DNA of 64,000 nt from Streptosporangium becharense (GCF_014204985.1 NZ_JACHMP010000001.1:4092001-4156000); one strand, 5' to 3'; shown: positions 35,855-46,624, counted from the first letter of the stretch. Numbers and translations: made by a program. The notes: generated by a model from the sequence alone, not told the origin.

Positions 35855-36889
35855 TCAGGAACGGGTCTGGACCAGCCAGCCGAACCCGCCGAACCCCTCG
35901 GCGGCGATCAGCTCCGCCTCCTCGGAGGCGCGGGCCAGGGCCTGCAGGTAGCCGCGCGGGTCGTCACGGGCGCGCTCGACGGGCGGACGGCCACCGGTGA
36001 CGCCCAGCGCGCGCAGCGCCTCGCGCTGGGTGGTCAGGGCCGTGGTGACGGCTCCCACCCGCTCCCCGGCGTCCGCGCAGGCGTCCAGAGCCACATGGGC
36101 GGTGATGTCGCACGAGCCGTCGGGCACGGGCGTGACCGTCGCGCCGTCGCGGTATCCGGTCAGCGTGCCGTAGGGCGGGCGATCGCCGCGGGAGTGGGCG
36201 TAGTCGATCGCGATCGCCCAGCCGCGCGCGAGCCGGCCGATCACCGCGGCCCACGCCTCGTCGCGCGGTCTGCCGATCTCGGCCCGCTCGCCCGCGGTCC
36301 GTATCGGCCACCAGCGGTCCAGCCAGGCCAGATCCGCCTCGGCCGGTCTGTCGCCCAGCCGTTCCCCGCCGTCGGCGGGGTCGACCAGCACCAGCCGGGG
36401 CCCGTCGGCGGTCTGCTCGGCGAGGTCGACGGGGATGTTGTCCAGCCACTCGTTGGCGACCACCAGCCCGCGGACTCCCTCCGGCATGGCTCGTGCCCAG
36501 ACGACCTCCGCGGGCAGCCGCGCCGGCCGGGGAGACAGATCGACGGCGGTCACCCGGAGCCGCGACCGCAGGCCGGGTGGGGCGGCGGCCAGCACACCGG
36601 CGGCCAGCACGCCCTCGCCGGCGCCCATGTCGACCAGATCGAGCGCGGCGGGGCGGCCGAGCGCCTCGTCCACCGCCGCCAGCTCGCGCAGCATGGCCTC
36701 GGCGAAGACGGGAGACGCGCCGACCGAGGTACGGAAATGCCCGGAGGGACGTTCCCGGAGGTAGAAACCGCTCTCGCCGTAGAGCGCCTGCTCCGTCGCG
36801 GCACGCCAGGTGAGCCACACGTCCACAGACGCTACCCGTCGCGGGAGCGGGACGGGATCGGCTTGCGCCGACGCCTCGGATGAGCTCAT
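35855..36889 (-). CDS. MidA/NDUFAF7-like SAM-dependent methyltransferase (DUF185)
   Basis: The protein has 344 aa from ATG at 36889. YGESGFYLRE near residue 38 and HFRTSVGASPVFAEAM match the N-terminal signature of the MidA family. Glycine-rich motif I is LVDMGAGEGVLA, and ANEWLDNIPVDL corresponds to the characteristic NE.LDa.P motif. The mitochondrial member NDUFAF7 dimethylates an arginine of NDUFS2, the NuoD homologue, during complex I assembly. The bacterial target is not established. A NuoD-like gene lies about 4 kb away. It is divergent from the DUF2520-panC operon. Confidence 0.85.
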   Translation of the reverse strand: MSSSEASAQADPVPLPRRVASVDVWLTWRAATEQALYGESGFYLRERPSGHFRTSVGASPVFAEAMLRELAAVDEALGRPAALDLVDMGAGEGVLAAGVLAAAPPGLRSRLRVTAVDLSPRPARLPAEVVWARAMPEGVRGLVVANEWLDNIPVDLAEQTADGPRLVLVDPADGGERLGDRPAEADLAWLDRWWPIRTAGERAEIGRPRDEAWAAVIGRLARGWAIAIDYAHSRGDRPPYGTLTGYRDGATVTPVPDGSCDITAHVALDACADAGERVGAVTTALTTQREALRALGVTGGRPPVERARDDPRGYLQALARASEEAELIAAEGFGGFGWLVQTRS

Positions 36890-37055
36890 GACCGAATCCT
36901 GTCACCGGCCGCCGCGGTCCTCCCCTCGTGGGGCCATTCCCGTCCCAGGGCCCGAACCGGCCGTGGCGCGCGTGCCCTGGCGTGGCCGCGGCGACCCCGC
37001 CCGTTACGCTGGTCAACCAGGCATGGAGCCCCACATGGTCGAAGGACGGGACGTC

Positions 37056-37946
37056 ATGGACGCAGCGGATCGCCCGGCACGTCTGGCCGTCGGGGTCGTC
37101 GGAGCGGGAAAGGTCGGTTCGGCGCTCGGTGCCGCCCTCGCCAGGGCCGGTCACCGGGTCGTCGCGGCGAGCGGCGTCTCCGACGCCTCCAGAGACCGGG
37201 CGGTCGAGCGGCTCGGCCTCGTCCCGACCAGCCCCGAGGACGTGGTGGCCCACGCCGACCTCGTCCTGCTGACGGTTCCCGACGACGTCCTGCCCGGCCT
37301 GGTCTCCGGCCTGGTGGGGGCCGGCGCCGACCTGCGCGGCAAGCTGGTGGTGCACACCAGCGGGGCGTACGGCCTGTCGGTGCTCGACCCGGCGACCGCG
37401 GCCGGGGCGTTGCCGCTCGCGCTCCACCCGGTGATGACGTTCACCGGCCGTGACGACGACCTGCGCCGCCTGACGGGCATCTCCTACGGGGTGACCTCCC
37501 CCGAGCCGCTCCGCCCGGTGGCGGAGGCGCTGGTCATCGAGATGGAGGGCGAGCCGGTCTGGATCGCCGACGCCGACCGGGCGCTCTACCACGCGGCGCT
37601 GGCGGGCGCGGCCAACCACATGGTCACGCTCGTCGCGGAGTCGTCGGAGCTGCTGGGGAGGATCGGCGTGGAGCAGCCGGGCCGGATGCTCGGCCCCCTG
37701 CTCGGCGCGGCCCTGGACAATGTGCTGAGGCTCGGCATCGCCGGGCTGACCGGCCCGGTGGTGCGCGGCGACGCCGGCACCGTCCGCAAGCACGTCGACG
37801 CGCTCATCCTCGCCGCCCCCGAGGCCGCGGACGCCTACGTGGCGCTCGCTAGGCTCACGGCGGACCGGGCGCTGGCGGCCGGGCTGCTCAAGCCCGAGGC
37901 CGCCGAGCGCCTCCTGGACGCGCTGGGAGGCAACATATGGACGTGA
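37056..37946 (+). CDS. DUF2520 Rossmann-fold protein (ketopantoate reductase-like)
   Basis: The protein has 296 aa from ATG at 37056, with GAAGGA 9 nt upstream; ATGs at 37023 and 37035 are in frame. [21 protein letters not shown] is a dinucleotide-binding Rossmann motif, and LHPVMTFTG and the DUF2520 C-terminal helix bundle ([26 protein letters not shown]) follow. The family is often annotated as a ketopantoate reductase-like oxidoreductase and is regularly encoded before panC, which fits a role near pantothenate synthesis. It overlaps panC by 10 bp. Confidence 0.88.
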   Translation: MDAADRPARLAVGVVGAGKVGSALGAALARAGHRVVAASGVSDASRDRAVERLGLVPTSPEDVVAHADLVLLTVPDDVLPGLVSGLVGAGADLRGKLVVHTSGAYGLSVLDPATAAGALPLALHPVMTFTGRDDDLRRLTGISYGVTSPEPLRPVAEALVIEMEGEPVWIADADRALYHAALAGAANHMVTLVAESSELLGRIGVEQPGRMLGPLLGAALDNVLRLGIAGLTGPVVRGDAGTVRKHVDALILAAPEAADAYVALARLTADRALAAGLLKPEAAERLLDALGGNIWT

Positions 37947-38782
37947 TCGTGACGCGCGACCGCGCCGGGCTGGTCAAGGCGCGCAAGACCCTCGGGATCG
38001 GCGCGGGCGGGGCCACACTGGCGCTGGTGCCGACCATGGGGGCGTTGCACGAGGGCCACCGCTCGCTCATCCGGCTGGCCCACGAGAGGGCCGACCGCGT
38101 GGCGGTGAGCATCTTCGTGAACCCGCTCCAGTTCGGCCCCGCTGAAGACTACTCCCGCTACCCCCGCACGCTGGACGCCGATCTGGAGGTGTGCGCGGAG
38201 GAGGGGGTGGGCCTGGTGTTCGCCCCGTCCGCGGCGGACATGTATCTGCCTGACCGCCAGGTCGGCGTCTCCGCGGGGGCGATGGGCTCGGTCGTCGAGG
38301 GAGGCTTCCGCCCCGGGCACTTCGACGGTGTGCTGACCGTGGTGCTGAAGTTGTTCAACCTGGTCCGGCCGGACGTGGCGGTGTTCGGGCAGAAGGACGC
38401 CCAGCAGCTGGCCCTGATCCGCCGGATGGTCGCCGACCTCGACGTGCCGGTCTCCGTCGTCGGGGCGCCCACGGTCCGCGAGCCCGACGGGCTGGCGATG
38501 TCCAGCCGCAACCGCTACCTGTCGCCGCACGACCGGGTGGCCGCCCTCGCCCTGTCGCGCGCTCTCGCCGCCGGGGCCGGGCGGCGGACGCCGCAGGAGG
38601 CCCGCCGGGCCGCCGGGGCCGTCCTGGAGGCCGAGCCGGCGGTGGCCGTCGACTACCTGGTCCTGGTCCACCCGGCGACCTTCGAGGAGGTGCGCGACGA
38701 CCACTCGGGTGAGGCGATCCTCGCGGTGGCCGCGAAGGTGGGCTCCACCAGGTTGATCGACAACGTCACGGTCACCTTCTGA
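37937..38782 (+). CDS. panC: Pantothenate synthetase
   Basis: The protein has 281 aa from ATG at 37937, overlapping the previous gene. [15 protein letters not shown] has the nucleotide-binding HxGH-type motif, followed by [21 protein letters not shown] and the SSRNRYLS signature. It condenses pantoate and beta-alanine with ATP to pantothenate in the cytoplasm. panB and panD are not in the window. Together with coaX downstream it forms a CoA-precursor group. Confidence 0.97.
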   Translation: MDVIVTRDRAGLVKARKTLGIGAGGATLALVPTMGALHEGHRSLIRLAHERADRVAVSIFVNPLQFGPAEDYSRYPRTLDADLEVCAEEGVGLVFAPSAADMYLPDRQVGVSAGAMGSVVEGGFRPGHFDGVLTVVLKLFNLVRPDVAVFGQKDAQQLALIRRMVADLDVPVSVVGAPTVREPDGLAMSSRNRYLSPHDRVAALALSRALAAGAGRRTPQEARRAAGAVLEAEPAVAVDYLVLVHPATFEEVRDDHSGEAILAVAAKVGSTRLIDNVTVTF

Positions 38783-39125
38783 CCCCTCCGCCCCGGGCCT
38801 CCGCCGCCCGAGCCTCCTTCCCCCGGGACCCCGCCTCCGCGCGGCCCCGGTCCCACCGGGCCCCGCCGTCCTCCCGGTTCCGCCGACCGCGGTTCCCATG
38901 ACTCCATGACCTCGTGGTCTCCGCCCCGCGCGGCCGCGGCCGCCCCACGTCGGAGGGACGCGGGCGGGTCGGTCCCGTCCTCCGCCTCGCGCGGCCGCGG
39001 CCGCCCGGCCGTCCCACCGGTCGCCGGGGCCCGGAGGCCACCCCGGGGAACAGCCGTCGCGGGAGCCGCGTTATCGTCACGTTGACGAAATTAAGGCCTC
39101 TATGATCCCCGCGAGGAGGCGGCAC
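38783..39125. other. panC-nadB intergenic region with 27-bp direct repeat
   Basis: No gene is supported. A 27-bp unit starting ctccgccccgcgcggccgcg occurs at 38919-38945 and, with one mismatch, at 38980-39006. The last ~60 bp are AT-richer and hold the nadBC promoter region with an inverted repeat (see separate entry). Confidence 0.6.
39075..39087. promoter_or_regulatory. Candidate operator before nadB-nadC
   Basis: A perfect inverted repeat, cgtca-cgt-tgacg, sits about 40 bp upstream of the nadBC start. It overlaps a TTGACG hexamer (39082-39087) and lies close to TATGAT at 39101-39106. The hexamer spacing (13 bp) is too short for a normal promoter, so the true -35 is unclear. It is a plausible repressor site for NAD-dependent control. 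Confidence 0.45.
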
Positions 39126-41681
39126 ATGAGCATCCCGGCCATCCCCCAGAGGTTGACCGCGCCCGCCCCGGGCTGGACGGTCCGGGCGGACGTGGTCGTG
39201 GTCGGCTCCGGCATCGCGGGGCTCACCCTGGCGCTCCGCTACGCCGGCCTCGACCCTGAGGCGAAGGTCCTGGTCGTCACCAAGGACGTCCTGTCGGCCG
39301 GGTCCACCCGCTGGGCCCAGGGCGGCATCGCCGCCGTCCTCGACCCGGGCGACACCCCCGCGGAGCACCTGTCCGACACGCTCATCGCGGGTGTGGGCCT
39401 GTGCGACGAGGAGGCGGTCCGGACCCTGGTCACCGAGGGGCCCGGTGCGTTGCGCGGCCTCATCGCGGCCGGAGCCCGCTTCGACACCGACGACTCCGGG
39501 GAGCTCCAGCTCACCAGGGAGGGCGGTCACCGGCGCAACCGCATCGTGCACGCGGGCGGCGACGCCACCGGCGCGGAGGTGCAACGGGCACTCGTCCAGG
39601 CCGTCCGCGACTCCGCGATCGAGGTGATCGAGCACGCTCTCGTCCTCGACCTGCTCAAGGACGCGGACGGCCGTACCGCCGGTGTCACCCTGCACGTCAT
39701 GGGCGAGGGCGAACGCGACGGCGTGGGGGCGGTCGCCGCCGGGGCCGTGGTGCTGGCCACCGGCGGTATGGGCCAGGTCTACGCCGCCACCACCAACCCC
39801 GTCGTCTCCACCGGCGACGGCGTGGCGCTCGCGCTGCGGGCGGGCGCCGTGGTCAGGGACCTGGAGTTCGTCCAGTTCCACCCGACCGTCCTGTGGCTCG
39901 GCGAGGAATCCACCGGCCAGCAGCCGCTCATCTCGGAGGCGGTCAGGGGTGAAGGCGCGGTGCTGGTCGACTCCGACGGCACCCGGTTCATGAAGGACGT
40001 CCACGAGCTCGCCGACCTCGCGCCGCGCGACGTCGTGGCCAAGGCGATCATGCGGCGGATGCGCGAGGCCGGTACCGACCACGTCCACCTCGACGCCCGC
40101 CACTTCGGCGCGGAGAAGTGGCGCACCCGCTTCCCCACGATCCACGCGGTCTGCCTGGAACACGGCATCGACCCGGTCACCGACCTCATCCCGGTCGCCC
40201 CCGCCGCCCACTACGCCAGCGGCGGGGTCCGTACCGACCTGCACGGCCGCACCAGCGTGCCCGGCCTGTACGCGTGCGGCGAGGTGGCGTGCACCGGTGT
40301 GCACGGCGCCAACCGGCTGGCCTCCAACTCCCTGCTGGAGGGTCTGGTCTTCGCCGGGCGGATCGCCGCCGACATTCACCGGACCCGGCGGTCCTCACCC
40401 GGCGTGGGCGGCGCGCGGCCCGGCGAGCCGGTCGCCGACGACCGCCCGGCCGGGCTGGTCGATCCCAGGGCCAGGGCCAGGATCCAGGGGCACATGAGCC
40501 GCGGGGCGAGCGTGCTGCGCAGCGACGAGTCGCTGAGCGAGGTCGCCAGGGCCCTGGTGAACGTCCGGTGGACCCCGGTGGCGGTCGAGCCGTGCACCGA
40601 GTCGTGGGAGACCACCAACCTGCTCACGGTCGCCTCCGCGCTCGTGGCGGCGGCGCGCAGCCGCCGGGAGACCCGGGGGTCGCACTGGCGCGAGGACTTC
40701 TCCGAGCGAGACGATGTCCGGTGGCTGGGCCACCTCGACGTGACACTGACAGCGGAGGGAACGACCATGACGTACGTGCCGCACGGGCAGCGCGCGACCA
40801 CGCTGCCGCCGCAGGTCGAGGCGGACCTGGCCGAGGCGGGCCTAGACCTGGTCGCGGTGACGGCGGTTCTGGAGGCCGCCGCCGCGGAGGACCTCCAGGA
40901 GGCGGGTGACGTCACCAGCCTGGCCACCATCCCGGCCGACCAGGTCGACACCGCCGACGTGGTGGCCCGCGCCGACGGCGTGGTCGCCGGGCTGGCCGTC
41001 GCCGAGGGGGCGTTCTCCCACCTGAGCGGGGGGCGGCTGACCGTCGAGCGTGAGGTCAAGGACGGTGAGCACGTCCGGCGGGGCGATGTGCTGATGACCG
41101 TCACCGGCCCCACCCGCGACCTGCTGACCGCCGAGCGGACCGCGCTCAACCTCCTCACCCACCTGTCCGGCATCGCGACCCTGACCGCCCGCTGGGTCAG
41201 CGCCGTGGAGGGCACCGGGGCCGCCGTCCGCGACAGCCGCAAGACCCTCCCCGGGCTGCGCGCGCTGCAGAAGTACGCGGTGCGGTGCGGCGGCGGCGTC
41301 AACCACCGCATGTCGCTTTCCGACGCCGCTCTGATCAAGGACAATCACGTGGTGGCCGCCGGCGGGGTGGCCGAGGCGTTCCGAGCGGTCCGGGACGCCT
41401 ACCCGGACCTGCCGATCGAGGTGGAGGTCGACCGGATCGACCAGGTCGAGGCGGTGCTGGCCGAAGGGGCGGAGGAGATCCTGCTGGACAACTTCACCGT
41501 CGGCCAGCTGGCGGAGGCCGTGCGGCTCGTGGCCGGCCGGGCACGGTTGGAGGCCAGCGGGGGCTTGACCCTCCAGGTGGCCCGTGATGTAGCTGAAACA
41601 GGCGTTGACTACCTTGCCGTGGGCGCGCTCACGCATTCGGCACCGGCGCTGGACATCGCCTTGGACCTTCGGGGGAACTGA
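39126..41681 (+). CDS. nadBC: Fused L-aspartate oxidase - nicotinate-nucleotide pyrophosphorylase
   Basis: One uninterrupted frame of 851 aa from ATG at 39126 (GAGGAGG upstream; ATG at 39102 is less likely). Residues ~1-540 are NadB: FAD motif VVVGSGIAGLTLALRY, STRWAQGGIAAV, ARHFG and the succinate-dehydrogenase-type C-terminal helices. Residues ~548-851 are NadC: AERTALNLLTHLSGIAT, RDSRKTLPGLRALQKYAV, IKDNHVVAAGG and the barrel end VDYLAVGALTHS. Together they convert L-aspartate through iminoaspartate (NadA acts between, not in window) and quinolinate to nicotinate mononucleotide. A strong internal GGAGG at 40754-40758 precedes ATG 40767, so separate NadC may also be made. Confidence 0.95.
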   Translation: MSIPAIPQRLTAPAPGWTVRADVVVVGSGIAGLTLALRYAGLDPEAKVLVVTKDVLSAGSTRWAQGGIAAVLDPGDTPAEHLSDTLIAGVGLCDEEAVRTLVTEGPGALRGLIAAGARFDTDDSGELQLTREGGHRRNRIVHAGGDATGAEVQRALVQAVRDSAIEVIEHALVLDLLKDADGRTAGVTLHVMGEGERDGVGAVAAGAVVLATGGMGQVYAATTNPVVSTGDGVALALRAGAVVRDLEFVQFHPTVLWLGEESTGQQPLISEAVRGEGAVLVDSDGTRFMKDVHELADLAPRDVVAKAIMRRMREAGTDHVHLDARHFGAEKWRTRFPTIHAVCLEHGIDPVTDLIPVAPAAHYASGGVRTDLHGRTSVPGLYACGEVACTGVHGANRLASNSLLEGLVFAGRIAADIHRTRRSSPGVGGARPGEPVADDRPAGLVDPRARARIQGHMSRGASVLRSDESLSEVARALVNVRWTPVAVEPCTESWETTNLLTVASALVAAARSRRETRGSHWREDFSERDDVRWLGHLDVTLTAEGTTMTYVPHGQRATTLPPQVEADLAEAGLDLVAVTAVLEAAAAEDLQEAGDVTSLATIPADQVDTADVVARADGVVAGLAVAEGAFSHLSGGRLTVEREVKDGEHVRRGDVLMTVTGPTRDLLTAERTALNLLTHLSGIATLTARWVSAVEGTGAAVRDSRKTLPGLRALQKYAVRCGGGVNHRMSLSDAALIKDNHVVAAGGVAEAFRAVRDAYPDLPIEVEVDRIDQVEAVLAEGAEEILLDNFTVGQLAEAVRLVAGRARLEASGGLTLQVARDVAETGVDYLAVGALTHSAPALDIALDLRGN

Positions 41682-42463
41682 TGCTGCTTGCCATCGACGT
41701 CGGCAACACCCACACCGTCCTCGGTCTCTTCGAAGGGGACGAGGTCATCGAGCACTGGCGGATCGCCACCGACGCCCGGCGCACGGCCGACGAGATCGCC
41801 GTCGTGCTCCAGGGGCTGCTCGGGCAGTCGCCCCTGCTCAAGGGGGCGGACGTCAACGGCATCGCGATCTGCTCCACCGTTCCCTCGGTGCTCAACGAGA
41901 TGCGCGAGATGTGCCGCCGCTACTACGGCGACGTGACCGCGGTGATCGTCGAGCCGGGCGTCCGCACCGGTGTGCCGGTGCGGATGGACAACCCCAAGGA
42001 GGTCGGCAGCGACCGCATCGTCAACGCGCTGGCCGCCATCCAGCTCTACGGGGGGCCGTGCATCATCGTCGACTTCGGCACCGCGACCTCCTTCGACGCG
42101 GTCTCCGCCAAGGGTGAGTACGTCGGCGCGGTGACCGCCCCCGGGATCGAGATCTCCGTGGACGCGCTGGCTGCGGCGGGCGCGCAACTCCACAAGGTGG
42201 AGCTGATCCGCCCCCGCTCCGTGATCGCCAAGAACACGGTCGAGGCGCTCCAGGCGGGCATCATCTACGGGTTCGCCGGTCAGGTCGACGGGATCGTCGA
42301 GCGGATGGCGGCCGAGCTGGCCACCGACCCCGATGACGTCACCGTGGTCGCCACCGGCAGCGCCGCGTCGCTCGTGGTCGACGAGGCACGCTCGATCGAC
42401 ATCCATGAGCCGTGGCTCACGCTGATCGGCCTGCGGCTGATCTACCACCGCAACACGGCCTGA
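41681..42463 (+). CDS. coaX: Type III pantothenate kinase
   Basis: The protein has 260 aa from ATG at 41681, overlapping the nadBC stop by one base. It has the ASKHA phosphate-1 loop LLAIDVGNTHTVLGLF, the middle IVDFGTATSFDAV and late VVATGSAASLV adenosine loops. It phosphorylates pantothenate, the first committed step to CoA, and uses the pantothenate made by PanC. Type III kinases need a monovalent cation and are not inhibited by CoA. Confidence 0.97.
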   Translation: MLLAIDVGNTHTVLGLFEGDEVIEHWRIATDARRTADEIAVVLQGLLGQSPLLKGADVNGIAICSTVPSVLNEMREMCRRYYGDVTAVIVEPGVRTGVPVRMDNPKEVGSDRIVNALAAIQLYGGPCIIVDFGTATSFDAVSAKGEYVGAVTAPGIEISVDALAAAGAQLHKVELIRPRSVIAKNTVEALQAGIIYGFAGQVDGIVERMAAELATDPDDVTVVATGSAASLVVDEARSIDIHEPWLTLIGLRLIYHRNTA

Positions 42464-42529
42464 GAAGTCCTCCCGCATCGCGGACGCGGCGACCTCGCGG
42501 GGTTCGCCACATCGGTACCCTTTGGAACT

Positions 42530-44032
<1,503 letters not shown>

Positions 44033-44149
44033 GCCGAGCGGACGATCGGGCAGGAGTGCCGGCCCCGGCGGGGTGAGGCCCCCGCGCGGCGGCGCCGCAC
44101 CTCGCGCACCGGCCGGTGCGCCGCGGTGTGTGAGGCTCCCGTGCGCACG

Positions 44150-44186
44150 GCGGCGCCGGATCGGTCGACGACCGATCCGGCGCCGC
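44150..44186 (+). terminator. Perfect 17-bp hairpin after lysS
   Basis: A perfect stem at 44150-44166 and 44170-44186 (gcggcgccggatcggtc and its complement) with a 3-nt loop lies 118 bp after the lysS stop. It lacks a U-tract, as is common in high-GC actinobacteria. Confidence 0.8.
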
Positions 44187-44583
44187 GTCCGGGATGGAAG
44201 CGGCGCCGCCCGCGGAGCGCGCGATGGCGGCCCAGTAGTGACTCAGCGGCGCCTCAGTGGCGCCGGCGACGACTCAGCGACCGCGGTGCGCGGAGGCGGC
44301 CGGTGGGTCGGTCGGGTATTTCGGTCGTTCGGTGTGCGAGACCGTGCCCGGTGGCCGGCCGTGCTTTCCGGCTGTCCGAAACAGAGCGGATCCCGTCCTC
44401 GTGACCTTCGGCGGCGCGCGTACGCCGGGTCGGCGCGGGCCGGGGCAGGCGGGCCGGGTCCCGGTCGGCCCGATGTGTCCGTCGCGGGCGTGGTCGTTCC
44501 CCTAATTACCGTCGGGTCGCCGAACGACATGGGAACCATATTCCGCCGGTGCCGCATACCGCGGGGTATCCGGGCGGCGCCAA

Positions 44584-44594
44584 ATGATAATCAT
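44584..44594. promoter_or_regulatory. Fur/Zur-like palindrome
   Basis: The sequence atgataatcat is a perfect 11-bp palindrome (5-1-5), in context caaatgataatcatcgaa. It matches the core of Fur-family boxes, including actinobacterial Zur sites. No metal gene starts within 400 bp, so regulation is uncertain; an orphan or decoy site is possible. Confidence 0.35.
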
Positions 44595-44924
44595 CGAATG
44601 CCGCAAAGGCAGCGTGCGGTCTTCCCATTGCGGGGCGTTTTCCCGGGGGGCGTCAAGGCCGTGACCGCAGGCCGCGCACTACCGCCGACGGATCGTTTCT
44701 TCCGGAAAACGGGACCCGGTCCAGGCCGTGGACCTGCGAGGATCTCCGCGCGTGCGGCATGGCGAAAGATTGTTCTGTGAGGGTCGTTGCTGCCGCGCGC
44801 CGACGACGGCCGGGCCTGTGCCTCGGCCTTGTCGGGACTTAGTGCCAAAGGCGGCGACATATCATCAGTACTCCATGTTGTACGTACTATGTCAATAGTG
44901 GCCGCGTGTCGTGAAGAGCGGAAC

Positions 44925-44954
44925 TTGACGACCTTTGAACATGGCGTTTACCGT
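44925..44954 (+). promoter_or_regulatory. Promoter of the mini HTH regulator
   Basis: -35 TTGACG at 44925-44930 and -10 TACCGT at 44949-44954 with an 18-bp spacer fit the vegetative sigma factor. The start codon is 69 bp downstream of the -10. Confidence 0.6.
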
Positions 44955-45022
44955 TCCTGACGGGCGGTATTGATTCCCGGCGTCTTCACGTCCGGATTCC
45001 TGAGCGGGGGGAGTGACTCCAG

Positions 45023-45271
45023 ATGGCATATCCGGAAGTGGATTCGCGCCATGGCGACAGCCCCGTGGGCCCGGGCGACATCGATCTCAGTGATGACGAT
45101 CTCGTGCTTCTGGCGGAGCTCGCCAAGGGTGTCACCGTCGACAGGGTGGGCCGCCGCCTCGACATCAGCGGCCGGACCGTCAGGCGCAGGCTCAGGGGCA
45201 TCTGCGACCGCATCGGCGTCGCCACGGCCATCGAGGCCGTGGCCTGGGCGGCCCGCCGCCGTCTCATCTAG
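45023..45271 (+). CDS. Mini LuxR/GerE-type HTH regulator
   Basis: The protein has 82 aa from ATG at 45023, with GGGGAG upstream. The C-terminal 60 residues form a LuxR-type helix-turn-helix: LSDDDLVLLAELAKGVTVDRV, RRLDISGRTVRRRLRGICDRIGV and ATAIEAVAWAARR. There is no receiver or ligand domain, so it resembles the small GerE-like DNA-binding proteins found in actinomycetes. It has its own promoter and a long leader. The targets are unknown; the c-di-AMP-regulated NlpC gene next door is convergent. Confidence 0.85.
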   Translation: MAYPEVDSRHGDSPVGPGDIDLSDDDLVLLAELAKGVTVDRVGRRLDISGRTVRRRLRGICDRIGVATAIEAVAWAARRRLI

Positions 45272-45547
45272 GGCCCTCACCCTTTTCCTCCGGGCATCGC
45301 GCCCGTGGTCGTACGCGCCACCACAGGGCCGTACAGGGGGGGTCGGGGCGTCCCCGGGCCCGACCCGACCGGCGTTCCCCGCCGCGCCGCGGCGCCGTCC
45401 GCACCCACGGCGTCGGAGGTCTCCTGCCGCAGCGGCGGCGGCGGTCGGCCGCGCCCGGTCATGCCGCTTTCCCGGGAACTCGCCCCCGGCCGCGGCCCGG
45501 TCCCGGCCCGGGACCCGGGCGCCGGAAGGCACACCCCGCCGGCGGAT
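45272..45547. other. Gap between convergent genes
   Basis: About 275 bp of very GC-rich sequence between the HTH stop and the terminator of the NlpC gene. The forward frame that runs through it and into the opposite NlpC gene is a shadow. Nothing else is supported. Confidence 0.5.
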
Positions 45548-45571
45548 GGCCTGCCCGCTGGCGGGCAGGCC
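45548..45571 (-). terminator. Perfect hairpin at the end of the c-di-AMP-regulated NlpC gene
   Basis: A perfect 11-bp stem with 2-nt loop (ggcctgcccgc tg gcgggcaggcc) lies 3 bp past the stop codon of the minus-strand gene. No U-tract. Confidence 0.7.
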
Positions 45572-45574
45572 GGA

Positions 45575-46624
45575 TCAGTCGGCGATGCGGACGCCGCCGG
45601 CGAAGGGCCGGTTCTCGATGCTGGCGATGTGGATGACGTCCCCGGTGCGCGGCGCGTGGACCATCAGGCCGCCGCCGAGGTAGATCCCCACGTGGTGCAG
45701 GTCGCTGTAGAAGAACACCAGGTCACCCGGACGCAGCTGGTCCTTGGAGATGTGGGTGCCGGCGGCCCACTGGTCGCCGGTGTAGTGCGGCAGGCTGATG
45801 CCGACCTTCTGGTAGGCCCACATGACCAGCCCGGAGCAGTCGAAGCCGTTGGGCCCCTCCGCACCCCAGATGTACGGCTTGAGCTGCTGGGTGAGTGCCC
45901 AGCGGGCGGCCTCGGCGGCCTTGCCGCTTCCGGGGATGGGCACCTCGACCTTCACCCGGGCTCCCCGGTTGCTGGCGGCCCGGGTGCGCACCTCGCTGAA
46001 CAGGTCGCTCTCGACCCGCGCGACCAGCCGCTCGATCTTGCTGCGCTTCTTCCCGATGTCGGACAGGAGCTCCTGGACCTCCTCGGTCCTGGCCTTGGCG
46101 GTGGCCTGCGCCTGCCTGGCGTCCTCGATCGCCCGGCTCAGCTGGGCGACCTCCTCGCTCTGCTGCTGCTGGAGGGCGTAGGCGGTGGTGGCCTGGTCGA
46201 GGAAGGAGTCGGGATCGGCGGACTGGCTGAAGGCGAGCCCGGAGGTCAGCTCGCCCGCCATGTAGCTGCTCTGCGCCAGGAGCGCGGCCTTGTCGCGCTT
46301 GATCTTCAGCTCCGACTCGCTGGTGGCGAGGGTCTTCTTGGCGCTTTCGGCGGCGCGCTGCGCCTGCTTGAGCTTGACCCGCCCCCCGTTGTACTGCTCG
46401 GTGAGCGTGCCGATCTCGTCGTGGAGTTTCTCGGCCTGGTCGGCCAGCTCCTGGAGGCTGGGCCGGGGGTCGGCGGTGGCCGCGATGAACGGGGTACCGA
46501 GGGTCAGGAGCGCGAAGGCCGTCCCGATGATCGCGATACGGCGGCGGAGCCTGCGCGATGTGCGTTCTCGACCGCGGGCATCGCTGCCCGCGTGCTCTCG
46601 TCCGCGGTCGCGCGTGCGCTTCAC
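45575..46624 (-). CDS. Secreted NlpC/P60 peptidoglycan hydrolase under c-di-AMP riboswitch
   Basis: The protein has 349 aa from GTG at 46624, with a purine-rich GGAGAAGAGGAG region upstream. The N-terminus is basic, then a hydrophobic export signal (~30-50). A coiled coil follows (~55-220; LADQAEKLHDEIGTLTEQYN …), then a C-terminal NlpC/P60 domain. Cys is in FDCSGLVMW (Cys263), His in HHVGIYLG, and HAPRTGD follows. It should cut stem peptides in the cell wall like RipA. Its leader is a c-di-AMP riboswitch, linking hydrolase production to the product of DisA encoded at 56.7-57.8 kb. Confidence 0.94.
   Translation of the reverse strand: MKRTRDRGREHAGSDARGRERTSRRLRRRIAIIGTAFALLTLGTPFIAATADPRPSLQELADQAEKLHDEIGTLTEQYNGGRVKLKQAQRAAESAKKTLATSESELKIKRDKAALLAQSSYMAGELTSGLAFSQSADPDSFLDQATTAYALQQQQSEEVAQLSRAIEDARQAQATAKARTEEVQELLSDIGKKRSKIERLVARVESDLFSEVRTRAASNRGARVKVEVPIPGSGKAAEAARWALTQQLKPYIWGAEGPNGFDCSGLVMWAYQKVGISLPHYTGDQWAAGTHISKDQLRPGDLVFFYSDLHHVGIYLGGGLMVHAPRTGDVIHIASIENRPFAGGVRIAD

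Larger units (their letters stand above)
44187..45022. other. Long AT-richer non-coding region
   Basis: About 840 bp without a supported gene; frames in it are short or arginine-rich. Base composition falls from about 44.48 kb on. It contains an 11-bp palindrome (44584-44594), a gtacgtac palindrome at 44880-44887 flanked by catgtt/tatg, and a good promoter for the HTH gene at 44925-44954. An unrecognised small RNA could lie here, but I see no specific family. Confidence 0.5.

Noticed and set aside
39082..39106. TTGACG / TATGAT as the nadBC promoter
   Set aside because: The spacing is 13 bp, too short for a standard promoter; kept only as part of the candidate operator region.
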